35,378 nt of DNA from Gammaproteobacteria bacterium (GTDB lineage Bacteria > Pseudomonadota > Gammaproteobacteria > JABXHR01). The stretch spans positions 1 to 35,378 of the forward strand of contig JABXHR010000002.1 of NCBI GenBank assembly GCA_013373515.1. The letters are read 5' to 3'. The notes under the pieces were generated by a model. It was not told the DNA's origin. It did no database searches and worked only from the letters and a program-made list of their open reading frames with translations. This document shows positions 9,119 to 17,762 of the stretch, piece by piece. A program made the position numbers and the translations under genes. Positions within the stretch are counted from its first letter, which is position 1, and every line of letters begins with the position of its first letter.

Positions 9119-9123
9119 GCCGT

Positions 9124-9422
9124 ATGCCTGCACATCAACTTGTGATTGCTCAGGCGGCCAAAGCCGACCTTAGAGACATATACCAGTATGGACTGCGATA
9201 ATGGGACAAGCCTAAGCAGACTGCTACCTAGAGAATCTAAAAAAACAGTTTTGGTCCCTCACAGAACAACCATTGATGGGCGCGGAGCGACCAGAGCCCC
9301 TCGTTAGTGGTAGAAGCCTAGCAATACAGAGCCATGTACTGTTTTGCAGATTCAATGGTGAGACAGTTGACATTATTCGTGTATTACATGGCCGCCAAGA
9401 TCCACACCGGCACTTAGGATAA
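9124..9422 (+). pseudogene. parE: parE toxin pseudogene (two nonsense codons and a 1-nt deletion)
   Basis: It starts five bases after parD with an ATG. Frame 1 reads MPAHQLVIAQAAKADLRDIYQYGLR, a ParE/RelE-superfamily N-terminus, then a TAA where CAA (Gln) is expected. One base is missing in the following TGG-G run. In the shifted frame a second TAA, again in place of CAA, follows four codons later. After that the frame is open to the end and reads like ParE: ADCYLENLKKQFWSLTEQPL, then SLAIQSHVLFCRFNGETVDI and IRVLHGRQDPHRHL. With these three lesions no full toxin can be made. The remaining sequence is well conserved, so the loss looks recent. Confidence 0.88.
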
Positions 9423-9572
9423 ATTCGCCAGTACACAGGATTAAACTGGAAAGGCGGCAAATTTGTCCTAGAGCTGTCCAACGGGTGGCATCCACCTCTA
9501 TCCGCGTGTTCGCGTGGCCAATATTTTCAGATATCCGCGAAGCGCTGAAGCATTCCAAAGTTAACAGCAGAT
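9423..9572. other. Gap between parE pseudogene and brxL
   Basis: These 150 bp hold no supported gene. I see no T-run terminator for the brx operon; a short CGCG-TGTT-CGCG hairpin lies near 9506-9518. Confidence 0.4.
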
Positions 9573-11642
9573 TTAATTTTCTATCCGTATATATGTCACT
9601 TCAAAGGCCTTACACGGCCTCTGTTTTTGCATTCGATTAGTCAGCTGGAACGAATCGTTCATATCGTAGGGCTGAAAAATATCTAGCCCTCTATCTAACG
9701 ATATTTTCCACCCGGTGTCGGTCACAATATGGCGTGCGTGAAGCGCGCCAGTGTTGTCGAAGGAATAGACAAACTTAATGCCGACCGTCAGCATCGAGCT
9801 CTGTATCTGCTTGAGCCACTCCCTTTGTTGCTCACCTTTAAATTCATCCTCCACGGTAATTAGGCTAACAACGATCTCGTCCTCCTCAGACTTGTGCCTT
9901 ACTAGCATTTCAAGTAATTCCATAAGATTGCGCACTTGAAAGAACAGGCGAATGTATGGATCTGTAATTGTTATATGCCTAGAACCTGAAACGTATGGCC
10001 CAAATAGCTGGTCATAGCTGATCCCCCTCTGATTCTCCATCACAACAATGTGTTGTTCTTTTAACTCAGGTGTTGTGTCTCGAGAGTTTTCAGGTGATGG
10101 AGTTGGAGCGACTGGTAGTGGTGTATCTATGATTTCATTCAGTTCAGGTCGCTTACCGTCATCAAACTCGGTATTTGTTTGAAAGTATTTTGGAAACTCA
10201 AGCTCTTCCAAAGTGCATACAGTAAATTCTTTTCCAGATTTATCACTGTATCGGAAATTCACAGCGGTATAAGTTGAGTCGATGCGAAGAAGTTGATCTT
10301 TGACGCGCTTACGCCCTTCCATCGCCAAACGAAGCACTTTCTCGATTTCTTCAGAACTTGCCCCACCCTGTGGAAACAGAATCTTCATTAAGCCAGAGAA
10401 GGTTTTGTTAATCGCATCTTTGTCACGTGTCGCAAGCGTTGGATCTAATTCCAAAATCCCTTTGTACTGGTCAGAATAATCCTGATTGCGCAGATGCCTC
10501 AGCACCTCTGCAAGATAGTCGACGACAAAGCCGTAGCCACTCGAAAACATCTCTCCGCGGATTATATCGACTTCCCACCCAGGAATATAATGATGAAGAC
10601 GGTCGAGAAATGCTGAGTCGTAGAACTTATCTGGTAGCGCATCGAAGAGATCAGAATTTTTCAGCATGTAAGGCAAGCTATGCTCTGTATTACCCACAAA
10701 GGCCATAGACGCGTCCGCGCCGAGCGTCTCGACACCTCGCGAAAACGATTTATTAGCCATGTAGTTTTTCATAATATCGACGAGCGCTTTATCCACCTTT
10801 TTTTGCTTTCCTGCAAACTCATCAAAGGCCACCGTATCCCAGTAGCCCACAAGGCCAATTTTTCCACTGGAATTATTGACAAATAACTTTGGAACCGTGA
10901 CCTCACCACCAGAAATCAAAATACCATGCGGTGAAAACTCCGAGTAAATGTGCGATTTACCGGTCCCCTTAGGACCCAATTCAATCAAGTTGTAATTCCG
11001 TTCGCAAAACGGAATTAGTCGGACCAATTGGGTGAGCTTGCTTCGTTCACCAAAATATTCGGGATTAAATCCGATGCTCTGCATCAGAACATCGATCCAC
11101 TCATCCAAAGAGAACTGTTTACGTGCCTCTAAGTAACCTTCAAAGTCAAAATGGGACATCTGAATCGGCTTGAGCGAGCTCAAGATCCATGGCACTGCGT
11201 CTTTGTCTTCGATATGCTCGTATTCAATATCTGCAATCACCCAAACACCGCCAACAAGTAGCTTGGGATGCTGTTTCACCGTACTGGCATCGATCAATAC
11301 TTTCTTGATCCCTAAGTTTGAAAATTCAGTCTCGTAGCAGTCTTTTTTGTCATTGAGGGCGACTGTCACCTTGTCAATGATCTTGTGTCTTCCCTTTTCG
11401 CGAATGGTTGAGCGTACAAGGCCTGCCTCATTACGATGAACATAATGTTTCGCCAGTATCTGTTTAACCGTCTCGATGCCGCTTTGGATACTGTCCTCAT
11501 CGTTGGTTGCGCAGTACTGCCCCAGTAAATATTCCAGCACGTACGTCGGAACGATCGCGTTACCTTTTACGGCTTTTACTAGATCTTTTCTCACGACAAG
11601 GCCGGGGAAAATCTCACAAATTTTTGTATTCAGATCTGTCAT
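9573..11642 (-). CDS. brxL: BREX protein BrxL with MITD1-like C-terminal domain
   Basis: This is the last gene of the BREX operon. Residues ~1-200 match the BrxL N-terminal region. Residues ~200-480 form an AAA+ ATPase: Walker A GPKGTGKS at 223-230, Walker B-like VAFDEF at 271-276, and GNTEHSLPY with a sensor Asn near 319. BrxL proteins assemble into ring-shaped DNA-binding ATPases and are usually described with a C-terminal Lon-protease-like domain. Here a Pro/Ser/Thr-rich linker (~505-530) leads to a different domain at ~542-686. It has YDQLFGPY, ITDPYIR, a GW-x-I-x-x-x-RGLDIF segment and RPC near the end, the hallmarks of the MIT_C phospholipase-D-like fold known from MITD1. The start lies 33 nt beyond the pglZ stop with no strong Shine-Dalgarno sequence. 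Confidence 0.93.
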   Translation of the reverse strand: MTDLNTKICEIFPGLVVRKDLVKAVKGNAIVPTYVLEYLLGQYCATNDEDSIQSGIETVKQILAKHYVHRNEAGLVRSTIREKGRHKIIDKVTVALNDKKDCYETEFSNLGIKKVLIDASTVKQHPKLLVGGVWVIADIEYEHIEDKDAVPWILSSLKPIQMSHFDFEGYLEARKQFSLDEWIDVLMQSIGFNPEYFGERSKLTQLVRLIPFCERNYNLIELGPKGTGKSHIYSEFSPHGILISGGEVTVPKLFVNNSSGKIGLVGYWDTVAFDEFAGKQKKVDKALVDIMKNYMANKSFSRGVETLGADASMAFVGNTEHSLPYMLKNSDLFDALPDKFYDSAFLDRLHHYIPGWEVDIIRGEMFSSGYGFVVDYLAEVLRHLRNQDYSDQYKGILELDPTLATRDKDAINKTFSGLMKILFPQGGASSEEIEKVLRLAMEGRKRVKDQLLRIDSTYTAVNFRYSDKSGKEFTVCTLEELEFPKYFQTNTEFDDGKRPELNEIIDTPLPVAPTPSPENSRDTTPELKEQHIVVMENQRGISYDQLFGPYVSGSRHITITDPYIRLFFQVRNLMELLEMLVRHKSEEDEIVVSLITVEDEFKGEQQREWLKQIQSSMLTVGIKFVYSFDNTGALHARHIVTDTGWKISLDRGLDIFQPYDMNDSFQLTNRMQKQRPCKAFEVTYIRIEN

Positions 11643-11675
11643 AGGGGTGTCTTTATCTATTGCACTCGCAACTAT

Positions 11676-14225
11676 TTAAAAATCGAAGTCACTGCTAAAC
11701 GATCGGCGAATGGTGTATTTGAGTTGCTTGTATTCGGTGTATTGGTTTGTCCCAGCCACTGGTGATTCCAGCTTTAGACTAACCTCTTGATTATTGGCTG
11801 CATCTGCATCTTGTGTCAGCACAAATCGCAGCTTCATTTCTCGCTCTCTCGCATTGTCAGTCGTCAAGTCCATAATCAGATTATGGGTATCTGAGATCAG
11901 ATCGCCAGCCGCGGTATAAATACCGCAGCGTAACTCTCGCGGTTTTAGTTTTTCTGTCACGGGTTCGGTTTGATAAAGGGTCACAGACAACTGGCTGGTG
12001 GAGATGATGTTCGTGCCACCTCGCAAAATATCCACCTCAACCATCGAAACGTCATCTTGGCGGCGCTTGTTGACTGAAATAACCGGCACTAAAACCTCTT
12101 GCAATGTTGCCCCACCGTGAACAAATCGGCTGCCGGAGCCCTTTAGACGAAGCCTTTGTGTCCCTTTGGGAATCGCCGCATGCACCTCGCCCGCCAAGCC
12201 TAATTGCTCAGGGCTGAACACCTTCATACTGACATCGCTACTGAGCCCTTTACCAAGTAAGAATCGGCGATCGTGATAGTGCACATCACCTTGGGTGTCG
12301 GTGACGAGAAAATCGCTCTCATCTAGCGGGCGGTTCTGGTAAATGAATCCATGATCAGCAGTGATAACGATATTAGAGGCGTTGTAGCTGGTCAGCTTCT
12401 TGATTAAAGTCAGCAGGTCATCAAAGGTACGCTCGGTGGCGTCAAATGCCTCGCCTTCAGACTGCATCTTATCCCCCGCATGGTCGATGCGGTTATGGTA
12501 GATATAGATGACATCATGATTTTTGAAGAGCTCGCGCCCCTCCGTCTGCGTCATATCCAAGATGGATTTGGCTTGTTGCGCGCAGGCGGTTTCACCGAGT
12601 ACAGCCTTGATCAGTTTATCCCGGTTAACTGTACCTTGCGTTGAGACACCGTCGATGGATACCGAACCGTCGGTCTCTGAAATTGAAAACGCACCACCGT
12701 TAGTTGGCAGCAAAGACGCCATACCCAATTGCGTATAACTGGGTAAAGATGACAGCATGTGGTCAAGAGACGCTTGATAGCCCTTCTCTCGATTAATCCG
12801 TCCAATCATCTCCTCGGCCGCTTCATAGCGGAATGCATCCGATATGATGACACACACCTTGGTACCGCGATTACTGAACGGCTTAACGTATCGGCTGTAG
12901 AACTGGCGTTGCGGAGTGACATCCGGCACGGACCACTTATCCATTGCATCGACTTGCCCCTGCCACTGGGTAGCTAGCGGGTTAAGGAATCGATTGACGT
13001 ACAAGTTTTCAATCGTATCTTCCAACGTACTCAGGAGCGTCATTTGCTTAGACGTCTTCAACGCGTGTATGAATTTGCGATAGAGCTGATCTAATTTGAA
13101 CCAGTGACGCACGTATCCAAGCACAGCTTCAGAGCTGCTACACATACTAAGTTGAGCGGTTTCCAGCTTAAATAAGAACTGGCTAGCTACCTCAATAGCC
13201 GCGTAGAGAGTTTCAAAGTCCTTATACCAATGGCTCTGACGGCGCTCGCGGCAAATCTTAGTGACTTCACCTTCCGATAAGGTTTGCTGATTTACCGCTT
13301 GAACCAGGTCATAGACAACTTTGCTATCAATCAGTTTAAAGTAATCTATCTCCATGACATCGCGCAGATCTCTGTTGTTTAGATCGCTCTCAATATCGAG
13401 AAGGCCGGCATATTCCTCAGATAGCGTTTCAAACACGTTCTCGTGCTTGCGGCTATCCTTCCAGCGCTTAAACAGCACCAACGCATCGTTATTGAGTGAT
13501 GCTCTATCACTCGCTTTAGGATTGGTAATCGAAAGTGCGTAGCAGGACTTAAACAGCTCAATCGAAAAGTCTTTAATCGAGGGCGTTTCAGAGACATATC
13601 CATAGTGGCGCGCTATCTGTTCCCACAACACTGAGGCCAGATTACAGCGTTCAATCATTGCAAAGCGTGTCTGACTCTCTTCAACGAGCTCATCAAATAA
13701 GCTTTCGCAAATGACATCTAGGCGAACATCGGCTAATTGATACAATTCCGCGCACACAGCCAGCATCTTTAAACGAATCTGTTGTTTCAGATCGTCAGGC
13801 TTCAGCAGAGTTTTAAGGCGCTCTTTTCGCGCTTCGGCCTGCTTCGGTGCGCGTCCAGCATCAAAAAACGCCTCATGCTCAACAACGACATCAGAAAACT
13901 CCGGCGGCAGTTCAAGCTCACTGAGCCAAATCGCCGATTGATCCGTGCGGAATACAGCGCTATGAAGCTGCACATCTAGCATCCAATTATTGATGTACTC
14001 CGGCTCCGAACCTTCGCAATACAGCAGGAAATTTTGTTTCGGTGCCTCGCGCAGCATGCGGTATTTGAGGGTGAATTCGTTAGATTTAATCTCGGCCTTC
14101 TCAACCCCGTCCATTTCTAGGTTTTCAAAGGCATCACGAAACTCTTTCTTCTCGTCATACCAGAACACAATGCGCTGGCGCTCAAAGAGTCGAGCTAATG
14201 CATGTTGGATACGGTTTTCAGTCAT
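11676..14225 (-). CDS. pglZ: BREX-1 alkaline-phosphatase-superfamily protein PglZ
   Basis: This is a core BREX component, 849 aa, typical for BREX-1 PglZ. The N-terminus (ALARLFERQRIVFWYDEKKE) is characteristic of this group. The PglZ domain follows the middle of the protein: Asp463 in VIISDAFRYE is the metal/nucleophile-region motif, and Asp624-His625 in ITADHGFIY is the second metal-binding motif. Members of this superfamily are metal-dependent hydrolases, and PglZ is needed for BREX methylation and phage exclusion, although its substrate is not established. The C-terminal ~180 residues look beta-rich. It lies 12 nt downstream of pglX. Confidence 0.96.
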   Translation of the reverse strand: MTENRIQHALARLFERQRIVFWYDEKKEFRDAFENLEMDGVEKAEIKSNEFTLKYRMLREAPKQNFLLYCEGSEPEYINNWMLDVQLHSAVFRTDQSAIWLSELELPPEFSDVVVEHEAFFDAGRAPKQAEARKERLKTLLKPDDLKQQIRLKMLAVCAELYQLADVRLDVICESLFDELVEESQTRFAMIERCNLASVLWEQIARHYGYVSETPSIKDFSIELFKSCYALSITNPKASDRASLNNDALVLFKRWKDSRKHENVFETLSEEYAGLLDIESDLNNRDLRDVMEIDYFKLIDSKVVYDLVQAVNQQTLSEGEVTKICRERRQSHWYKDFETLYAAIEVASQFLFKLETAQLSMCSSSEAVLGYVRHWFKLDQLYRKFIHALKTSKQMTLLSTLEDTIENLYVNRFLNPLATQWQGQVDAMDKWSVPDVTPQRQFYSRYVKPFSNRGTKVCVIISDAFRYEAAEEMIGRINREKGYQASLDHMLSSLPSYTQLGMASLLPTNGGAFSISETDGSVSIDGVSTQGTVNRDKLIKAVLGETACAQQAKSILDMTQTEGRELFKNHDVIYIYHNRIDHAGDKMQSEGEAFDATERTFDDLLTLIKKLTSYNASNIVITADHGFIYQNRPLDESDFLVTDTQGDVHYHDRRFLLGKGLSSDVSMKVFSPEQLGLAGEVHAAIPKGTQRLRLKGSGSRFVHGGATLQEVLVPVISVNKRRQDDVSMVEVDILRGGTNIISTSQLSVTLYQTEPVTEKLKPRELRCGIYTAAGDLISDTHNLIMDLTTDNAREREMKLRFVLTQDADAANNQEVSLKLESPVAGTNQYTEYKQLKYTIRRSFSSDFDF

Positions 14226-14237
14226 CGTTATGGCGTC

Positions 14238-17200
14238 CTAGCTCAAACCCACGATCTTCTTCAGCGCTGTGCCGAACAAGGGGTAATTGTGTTTAACACC
14301 GTCATCCAGATCGATGGCGATATTCTGCCCCGCCAGCGGATAGAGCACTTCACGCTCGTAGTCGTTGACCTCATCAATCGCTTTATTGAGCTTATCGATC
14401 ATCTTGAGTGCATCGGTCTTCTCTTTCTGAGTGGCGCTGCCACTAATCGAAATCTGTTCATTGCTATCTCGGCGGGCTTCGAGCTTGGTGCGGAATTCAC
14501 GAAGGTATTCGTTGAGCACTACACTCACCGTTGAAGGTGTATAGCGGTGCATATAGATCAACGCGTTAAAGGTGCCCTTCGGACTTGAGAACATCCAGTA
14601 GATCGGACGCTTCTTATAGCGTTTCACATGATCGTTGTAGAAGTCTTTGACGAAGTATTTCTGGAGGCTCTTACCCAGTGCGTCTTCGATAAAGGCCACG
14701 TTTTCGCCGTAGTGCTCATCACCAAAGGTCACGCGCAAGAATTGCTTAAAGCGCTCCGTAATATCATCCTCAAACCAGTCGCCATCAAAGTCGATCATCG
14801 GGATGACGTTATCATCGTCAGGCATGAATGTCGGTTCAGGGATACGTGCCAAGTAATCGGCTACGGTTTCGCCTTGGTTCGCCAGAATTAGTCCGGGTTC
14901 GTCCAGTGAGTAGCGACCAAACATACAGCCTACAGCATAGGATAAGAATTCCGCCATGGTGTCGGCTTTTAGGCGTGCCTCGCGTTCTTGTTCAGAGATC
15001 TTTATGCCGTAACGATATGCGGGGTTACAGGTCAGCGTGATCTCTTCGATGGGAACATCGGGTGTTAGCTCGTCTTGTAGGCCATAAGCTTCGATGAAGA
15101 TGCGATTGTTCTCTTCCTCCAAGGCCTGCATTTCGTCCGTCATTGCCTGCCAATAGGTCCGAAGGGCAGTGTAGCTGCCCTCAAGTGTCTCAGCGCCGTG
15201 ATCGGGTAATAGCAGAGGTTGAGTGGCGAAATCCCATGAGGTTTCTTCTGAATCCCAATCTGATTTCGACAACGCAATCGAAGCCTGAATATGTGCAGTA
15301 GGAACGCATGTGAAGGCCTCCAAGATCGGAAGTGACGCTACGTGACCTACCTCAAAATTGAGAGTTGGAGAAATCGCTGACAAAAACCGCCGGGCTGTAT
15401 AAGAGTTCATGAAACCAGTGAGTTTTAGGCGGTGCTCGTCATCTGGTGTGAAGATACAGCAACCTGCCACGTCAAATATGAAACCATTCGGGTAATAACG
15501 CAGTGCCAAGTTTCCGCTTGAGATCTTGGACCAGCTTACACTTGGTTTGAAGTATTCCGACATGCTCTTGATTGTACGAGTGGCACTACCGTACAGCGAG
15601 GCAGCGTAACCCACAACCTCGAAGCCATCGTTCTCCCAGTTAACGACGTGCTCAACGTTTCCATACCACTTGCGAAAGCTTCCACCTTTGTTATAAGGAA
15701 ACCATTTTCCGTCAGATGACCTCGCATCCTCACGGCAAGTCGCTTCGAGATAAAGCTTGAACCTCGTAACCTCCCACCAGCTTCTGAGAAATCGGTTGTT
15801 GTCACTGGTTGCCATACCTTGTCTCGTGTCTCCTCTTCTCTTGAGAGGCTCTCCTGAGAAAAATGCGTCCTTAACTTGCTTGGACAACCAATAAGCCACC
15901 GGACTCCCCGGAATCTTCCCAAAATCCTCGGCGGATGCGCGGTAGAACTGACCATTCGGCGCCTTTGAATTTCTTCCGTTAATCGGCGGAAACTCAATAG
16001 GCTTTCCGTTATCGCCGATGTTTTCGTATTCGACGTAACAATAAGCTCCTTTTTTGGATGCACGACCGCCTTTTTGCCAAACGGTGCCACTCGTCCCGAA
16101 TGCGATACCCATAACCATATTGGCCATGTGGATCATAGATTCAATAGCGGCTTGACTCTCGAGCTTCAAACGGAGCTTTTCAAAAGATGAAAGGAACATC
16201 CAGGATTGCATTGTTACCATTGCGCTGAACCCTTTGCTCGGAATCAGTGCCATTCCTCGCTCGATAAACATCGAGAAGAGATCAGTTTTACTATCCGGGT
16301 ACATCTCCTTTGCAAACTTTCCAAGATAGCCATTCATTCCTTTACCGCCCATATAAGGTGGGTTTGCCACCACCACATGGTATTTCGGCGCCAGATACTC
16401 AGCCATGCGCAGCACTTTAATCAAGCGCTCATACAATTCACTCAATAGCAGATCGCCGGAGAAATCCTTGGCTTCAATTAAGCGCGCTGTCTCTGCAGGA
16501 TCTTTGAGCTTCGGTACGATCAAGGAGCCAAAGTTCTTGGACTGCTCGAATTGAGTGAGTGTTTCATGAAGGTCGGCTGTGTAAAGATCTTTACCTACGA
16601 TGGCGATCACGTCATCCATCTCGGATTGAGAGAAGCTCACATCTTCTAATACACAAACATTCGGCTTAGCCTCCATACGGAAGAAGCGACGACGCCCCAG
16701 TTTCTCAGCGGCTTTCATTTCAAGTGCGAAGGAAGCCAGTGCGCCTGCACGCTCATCAATCTCGATACCATAGAGGTTGTTCTTGAGGATCAGCCCCGGG
16801 ATGTCGAACTGATCGTAGCCCTCCTCCTCGTAGATGGCATAAAGCAGATCAAAGGCATAGGTCAGCATGTGCCCTGAACCCGCTGCGGGATCGGCGAGGC
16901 GTATCTCTTCTGGACTGCTGATTTTTAAAAAGTCAGTCTCAGGTTCTTCAGGGGCAATGTAATACTCCATCTGGTCGGTGAGCTTTGAGTTGGGACGATT
17001 CAGCATCCATAAGCGACCGAGTGAGTTCTCAACGAGGTAACGCACAATCCAGTGGGGAGTGAAGAGCTGTGTCGCCGCCGGAATGTTCTCAGCGGAAATC
17101 TTTTGGTTCTTCCTAAGCCCCTCAAACACCTCGTCTTTCTTCTCAGAGATGTAGAACTGATACAACCAGCCAATGACTTCAACATCCTGACAGGTTTCAG

Positions 17201-17762
17201 CGGTCATCACGGCACGCATCTTCGCCAGAATTGAGTTATCTGAAAGAAGGTCATCCGGCATCAACAGCTCAGTGAAATCCTGTATCCGCTCGAACAGATA
17301 CGGCATGCGCTCATATAATGCATTGCATGAGCCAACGATTAATAGACGGTAGGCTTCACTCTGCGCATCTGGGCTTGGTATGGAACCATTTAGGAGACCA
17401 CGGATTTTCTCAACAACGCGAGTATTGATCTGATCGGTGTCGATCTCGCCAGATTTTGCTTCTGCGAGGATCTCAGGCTGTACCTGACCCTCAGCAGGCG
17501 ATACCACACCCACACGGTTATAGCCGTTCACATCCATAAAACGCAGCGCACAGAAGCGGTTGAACCAGGTGTACGCGACTTGATCAATCAAACCCGCCTT
17601 GCCAGTTGCCGATAAGGCTTTCTCAAGCTCGTTTACAACACCGGGATACTCACGACGCGCAGGGCTTTCTGGCTTCAAAACAAAGGCGAGTTTGCTGCTG
17701 ACCTGCTCGAGTAAGTCCTGACGTGCCGCTTGCGCGAATTTCTTTAGCTTTGCAGTATCCAT
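14238..17762 (-). CDS. pglX: BREX-1 adenine-specific DNA methyltransferase PglX
   Basis: This enzyme methylates adenine in the BREX recognition site to mark self DNA, and its presence is also needed for phage defence. It is 1174 aa, normal for BREX-1 PglX. The S-adenosylmethionine motif I is DPAAGSGH (291-298), and catalytic motif IV is NPPY (467-470), so it is an N6-adenine enzyme with both key motifs intact. The variable region after about residue 600 probably contains target recognition, so the methylated sequence cannot be predicted. Its ATG overlaps the brxC stop (TAATG). No homopolymer tract or repeat that would suggest phase variation was seen. Confidence 0.97.
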   Translation of the reverse strand: MDTAKLKKFAQAARQDLLEQVSSKLAFVLKPESPARREYPGVVNELEKALSATGKAGLIDQVAYTWFNRFCALRFMDVNGYNRVGVVSPAEGQVQPEILAEAKSGEIDTDQINTRVVEKIRGLLNGSIPSPDAQSEAYRLLIVGSCNALYERMPYLFERIQDFTELLMPDDLLSDNSILAKMRAVMTAETCQDVEVIGWLYQFYISEKKDEVFEGLRKNQKISAENIPAATQLFTPHWIVRYLVENSLGRLWMLNRPNSKLTDQMEYYIAPEEPETDFLKISSPEEIRLADPAAGSGHMLTYAFDLLYAIYEEEGYDQFDIPGLILKNNLYGIEIDERAGALASFALEMKAAEKLGRRRFFRMEAKPNVCVLEDVSFSQSEMDDVIAIVGKDLYTADLHETLTQFEQSKNFGSLIVPKLKDPAETARLIEAKDFSGDLLLSELYERLIKVLRMAEYLAPKYHVVVANPPYMGGKGMNGYLGKFAKEMYPDSKTDLFSMFIERGMALIPSKGFSAMVTMQSWMFLSSFEKLRLKLESQAAIESMIHMANMVMGIAFGTSGTVWQKGGRASKKGAYCYVEYENIGDNGKPIEFPPINGRNSKAPNGQFYRASAEDFGKIPGSPVAYWLSKQVKDAFFSGEPLKRRGDTRQGMATSDNNRFLRSWWEVTRFKLYLEATCREDARSSDGKWFPYNKGGSFRKWYGNVEHVVNWENDGFEVVGYAASLYGSATRTIKSMSEYFKPSVSWSKISSGNLALRYYPNGFIFDVAGCCIFTPDDEHRLKLTGFMNSYTARRFLSAISPTLNFEVGHVASLPILEAFTCVPTAHIQASIALSKSDWDSEETSWDFATQPLLLPDHGAETLEGSYTALRTYWQAMTDEMQALEEENNRIFIEAYGLQDELTPDVPIEEITLTCNPAYRYGIKISEQEREARLKADTMAEFLSYAVGCMFGRYSLDEPGLILANQGETVADYLARIPEPTFMPDDDNVIPMIDFDGDWFEDDITERFKQFLRVTFGDEHYGENVAFIEDALGKSLQKYFVKDFYNDHVKRYKKRPIYWMFSSPKGTFNALIYMHRYTPSTVSVVLNEYLREFRTKLEARRDSNEQISISGSATQKEKTDALKMIDKLNKAIDEVNDYEREVLYPLAGQNIAIDLDDGVKHNYPLFGTALKKIVGLS

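Noticed and set aside
9573-11642. Lon-type Ser-Lys protease active site in BrxL
   Set aside because: The C-terminal region does not show a Lon-like catalytic segment; its motifs fit the MITD1-type domain instead.
15536-16090. 184-codon open frame inside pglX
   Set aside because: It is a shadow frame of a well-supported methyltransferase gene, with no domain signal or ribosome site of its own.
14238-17762. Phase-variable tract in pglX
   Set aside because: No long homopolymer or short tandem repeat was seen in the coding frame.
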